A stretch of 64,000 nt of DNA from Polytrichum commune (Eukaryota; Streptophyta; Polytrichopsida; Polytrichales; Polytrichaceae): NCBI GenBank assembly GCA_950295325.1, contig OX485807.1, positions 36,796,440 to 36,860,439 of the forward strand, read 5' to 3'. Both the position numbers and the translations under genes were made by a program. Below the pieces are notes generated by a model. That model saw only the letters and a program-made list of their open reading frames with translations. It ran no database searches and had not been told where the DNA came from. Below are positions 61,190 to 64,000 of the stretch, piece by piece (the stretch's first letter is position 1; every line of letters begins with the position of its first letter).

Positions 61190-61392
61190 TCAATATTGTA
61201 TGTAGTATCACTTCCTATTTGGAATTACGCTATGTTATAACTATCTACCGGTATATCTCACTACTTACTTTTGCAGTCAAATTGGTTGTTTATACATTAC
61301 AGAACATCAACATCTTTACTGGGTAAAAAGTTCACTTCAATAGCAAAAAGATATAGCATTGTGTAACTCCAAATAGTAAGTGACACCGAATG
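61190..61392. mobile_element. TA-flanked MITE family M1, degenerate copy
   Basis: Left GTAGTATCACTTCCTATTTG and right CCAAATAGTAAGTGACACC are inverted matches. The inside carries TTGGTTGTTTATACATTACA and AACATCAACATCTTTACT, as in the copy at 61740. Confidence 0.72.
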
Positions 61393-61739
61393 CACTCTTT
61401 TGTGTGGTTTCTTTCTTTTCTTTTTCTTGTTTTTCTTCCCGTTGCCTACTACTTCTAGGCTTGCTTTACATTTGCCAGCCAAGAGAGCATTGGACCTCGG
61501 ATTGCGCACAAGTTGATTGGGGGAGGATTATTGTAGGATTGAATGTTTCCAGCTGATAAAATTAGTTCTAAATTATGAGGTTAGGTGGGCACCTCTCAGA
61601 AAAACATGCAATGGTTAAGTGCAGATGATGACAAGGATTTTATCAACAGAGTCGATGTTTCACTCTGAAGACTAACTGATGAGAAGGCCACCATGAATTA
61701 TATCTGATGCTGGATCTAGTAAACAGGGAGCACTGACTG

Positions 61740-61956
61740 CTACGGTAAACATGATATTTAGTGTGCTATTTGGAATTACAAAATGCTACTTCTATTTACT
61801 GTCTATTTCATATTTTACCAAAAAATGGTAAATTGGTTGTTTGGACATTATAGAACATCAATAACTTTACTTGGTAAAAAATACATCGATTGTAAAAAGA
61901 TCTAGAGTTTTGTAATTCCAAATAGTAAGTGACACTAAGTATCATATTTTGTGTAG
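61740..61956. mobile_element. TA-flanked MITE family M1, compact copy
   Basis: Ends CTACGGTAAACATGATATTT and inverted CTACACAAAATATGATACTT, then TATTTGGAATTACAAAA on both sides. About 217 bp with a central TTGGTTGTTTGGACATTATA. It lies only about 350 bp from another copy of the family. Confidence 0.82.
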
Positions 61957-61967
61957 TTCCAAATGGT

Positions 61968-62160
61968 CCGGTAGAGTTTGAGAATTAGCCGATTGCATTT
62001 CAAGGGTTCAAGAAGATTACTGATCATTTGAGAGAAATTTATAGAATGTAACATAATTTAATAAAGAAAAACTGAAAGATGTCAACATGTAACTCGTTGG
62101 ACTTGGAAAACACTAGGATCTCGACCAATTATGCCCAGAAATCTCCCCGGACACTCGCTG
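61968..62160 (-). repeat. Dispersed repeat family R1, copy 4 (inverted)
   Basis: The reverse complement reads GTCCGGGGAGATTTCTGGGC, CTAGTGTTTTCCAAGTCCAA, ACATGTTGACATCTTTCAG, matching the copies at 17.1, 35.9 and 47.8 kb. Confidence 0.72.
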
Positions 62161-63664
62161 CATCCCCAAATTTTTTAATGGAAGTCATAACTTGGAAGAG
62201 GATATTCAGTCAACAAGGCCACTGCAGTTATGGGATAGGTATATGCACAACAAGGATGTGGCTTGGGGTTCATGGCATCTATGTAAACTTTATCCAACAT
62301 GGATGAAGGGGCTCTTTGAAAGGTATATGGGCCTTCAATAAGTTTACTATTATTATTATTATCATTATTATTAATTTCCCGACCAACCCATTTCTCCTAG
62401 GATATGAAATGTCACGTGATTAGTATGAGATGGTTAGCAAATCCAAGTGATGTTGTAGCGACTTTCCTCATAATTTCAAGCTCATAAGAATATCTTATTC
62501 ATCATCAAAGTGAATATTCTTGTGCTCGTTAAGCAGTCATATAGCCCCCCCCCCCGCGCGATTATGTTAACTATTGATCTTAGAATGATCATTACATTTT
62601 GAGCATGTAGTCCAATTTCTTAAGCACATGTTTTTTTGGTATCCATTATTGGAGCCACACCTAACCACATACCACTCAATTATAATTGTGCAATTTTTAA
62701 GAACAGTAATTGGATAAGGGAAGTTTATTGTAATTTTTTTTCTTAGTCCAATGAGAAAGCAAGTGCAAATAGAACTTGAGATGGACTAGAAAATCTCAAA
62801 CAAGTAAGTACGAATAGGCCATTGGCTCGAGATTTCCAAAAGTAGTGAGTGGAAGGACTATGGTCTAATTGAAAGATGTGTGCATGTTGAAATCCACATG
62901 TGTTGGATGTATAGGCTAGCGATTTTCATTGAACAAGTCTTAATTTTGTGAGAGATGTAACCTCTAGCACTGGAGGAGGGACTCCTCGGTGGCAAGCTGA
63001 TTGTTTGAACCTATTTCTATTAGTATCCAAGGACATTATGTTGGATTGTCCATCTTGTGACTTAACTTGAACTCTTTAGATGTTAACATTAACTTGTGAC
63101 ATTAGATTAACTTAATGTGATTTGAATTATTAAGTTGTGAATCAATATCTTCTTGGCTCTAATTGATGAGAGTGATAAATGTGATTGAATTGTTGTTGTG
63201 TCTTTATCCTAGATTTTTCTATTGTGAGACGGTTGCACATTTTGGAAACCAAAGATCAAGTCTATTGCCTAAATGAAGCAACCTGTGAGGTAGTTGTAGG
63301 GGCCAGACCATTGTCCGTATGTTGAGATGATTCAAAAGTTAACCTAGGTGATAGCACAGGTTGGGTAATTTCCCCATTTAATTTTGGTGAGTGTATCCCC
63401 TGCGACGAGAATGGGTGCAAGAGTTACCAACCGAGACCACATAGAATGGTCATTTGCATTAATCATCCAAAGTGAGAGGATTGCCAATACATCTCTAGAA
63501 ATTCCTCTGTAGTAATTCCAAGAAGCTATAGGTTCATTTAAAGCCATGTCATCAATCATGAATTGCAAAATGCAGGGGTGTTAGTGTTCTTGGAGGGCAA
63601 CATTAATGTATGTATTAATCAGGAGATAGTCTAGCCTAACATTACACAACATTCAACTCTTGTT

Positions 63665-63800
63665 TTGTGGGTCCTTAGAATATAACAATCGTATGCTCGA
63701 AAAAGTTGCGCAGGGAGACTCATATTCAAATCAAGCTTCCAACATCCCATTGTTATATTATGAGGGCCCCATGTCGTTGAATTATGTTATGAGTTTGTTG
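63665..63800. mobile_element. Small foldback MITE (M2), copy 2
   Basis: Left GGGTCCTTAGAATATAACAA and right TTGTTATATTATGAGGGCCC are inverted partners, related to the element at 49240-49415. It is shorter and more decayed. Confidence 0.6.
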
Positions 63801-64000
63801 GCCCAACAAACGGCAAGTCCAACACACAAGACATATATGCTTACGTTTTATACATCTACTCAACCGTACACCCTGCTGTGATTATCAGGACAGGGAACTA
63901 AATAAATCTCAAAATGCTTTGGCACCATTTCATAATAGCATGTACTTTCTGCAACACCATTAATGCTATGGATTCTAGTGAATAAGTTTTGTCTGATGCT

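Larger units (their letters stand above)
55558..64000. other. Gene-free distal region
   Basis: Apart from the listed MITEs, the tandem duplication and R1 copy 4, no coding region is supported. The patch 57760-58420 is somewhat GC-richer, and minus-strand frames there (for example 58390-58196, PYLAYGLPFPNKEVVQRML) could be an orphan exon, but I recognise no family. Confidence 0.45.

Overview
The window looks like nuclear DNA of a land plant. It has a six-exon GH3 acyl-amido synthetase gene, two secreted plant-type glyoxal/aldehyde oxidase genes with GT-AG introns, kilobase-scale AT-rich introns and a dense population of plant transposon families (LINE, Ty1/copia, hAT, PIF/Harbinger, CACTA and TA-flanked MITEs). 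Nothing seen fixes the species. The long introns, the repeat load and a DUF7869-type gene would fit a seed-free plant (fern, lycophyte or bryophyte), but that is only an inference.

Layout. 1-3.3 kb: a decayed LINE, then a five-copy tandem repeat that ends just before a start codon. 3.35-11.69 kb (+): an intact GH3 gene of 595 codons whose splice phases agree at all five introns. Its last intron is swollen by a 1.4-kb foldback, a hairpin and a CACTA-type miniature element. 11.7-19.3 kb: repeats, including a broken Ty1/copia remnant and a Tourist-type MITE. 19.3-22.2 kb (-): a transposase-like gene resembling the DUF7869 group, probably broken. 22.4-32.4 kb: a zone with about 33 copies of a near-palindrome (core TTTGGGTCGACCGACCCAAA), first as a 17-copy array beside the DUF7869-like gene, then through the leader, introns and even the coding exon of the next gene. 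27.7-34.6 kb (+): that next gene, unusual in joining a ParB-fold-like domain, a DNA-methyltransferase-like motif, a low-complexity linker and an FCP1/NIF-type HAD phosphatase domain, with every clear intron in phase 0. 37.2-39.2 kb (+) and 51.2-53.1 kb (-): two near-identical copper-radical oxidase genes, tail to tail in an inverted duplication with arms of about 3.2 kb. The spacer between them holds a 6.3-kb hAT-like transposon (about 41.0-47.3 kb), itself carrying a foldback element and an internal tandem duplication, plus a Tourist-type MITE. 53.1-64 kb: no convincing gene, but several MITEs and a fresh 182-bp tandem duplication.

Functionally the host genes are independent: GH3 conjugates acyl acids such as auxin or jasmonate to amino acids, and the oxidases act on cell-surface or wall aldehydes. 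The most unusual part is 19.3-34.6 kb, where two divergent genes, one transposase-like and one with a ParB-like plus methyltransferase-like architecture, share a private palindrome found nowhere else in the window in that form. Whether this is one mobile system or a repeat that invaded a neighbourhood cannot be settled from sequence alone.
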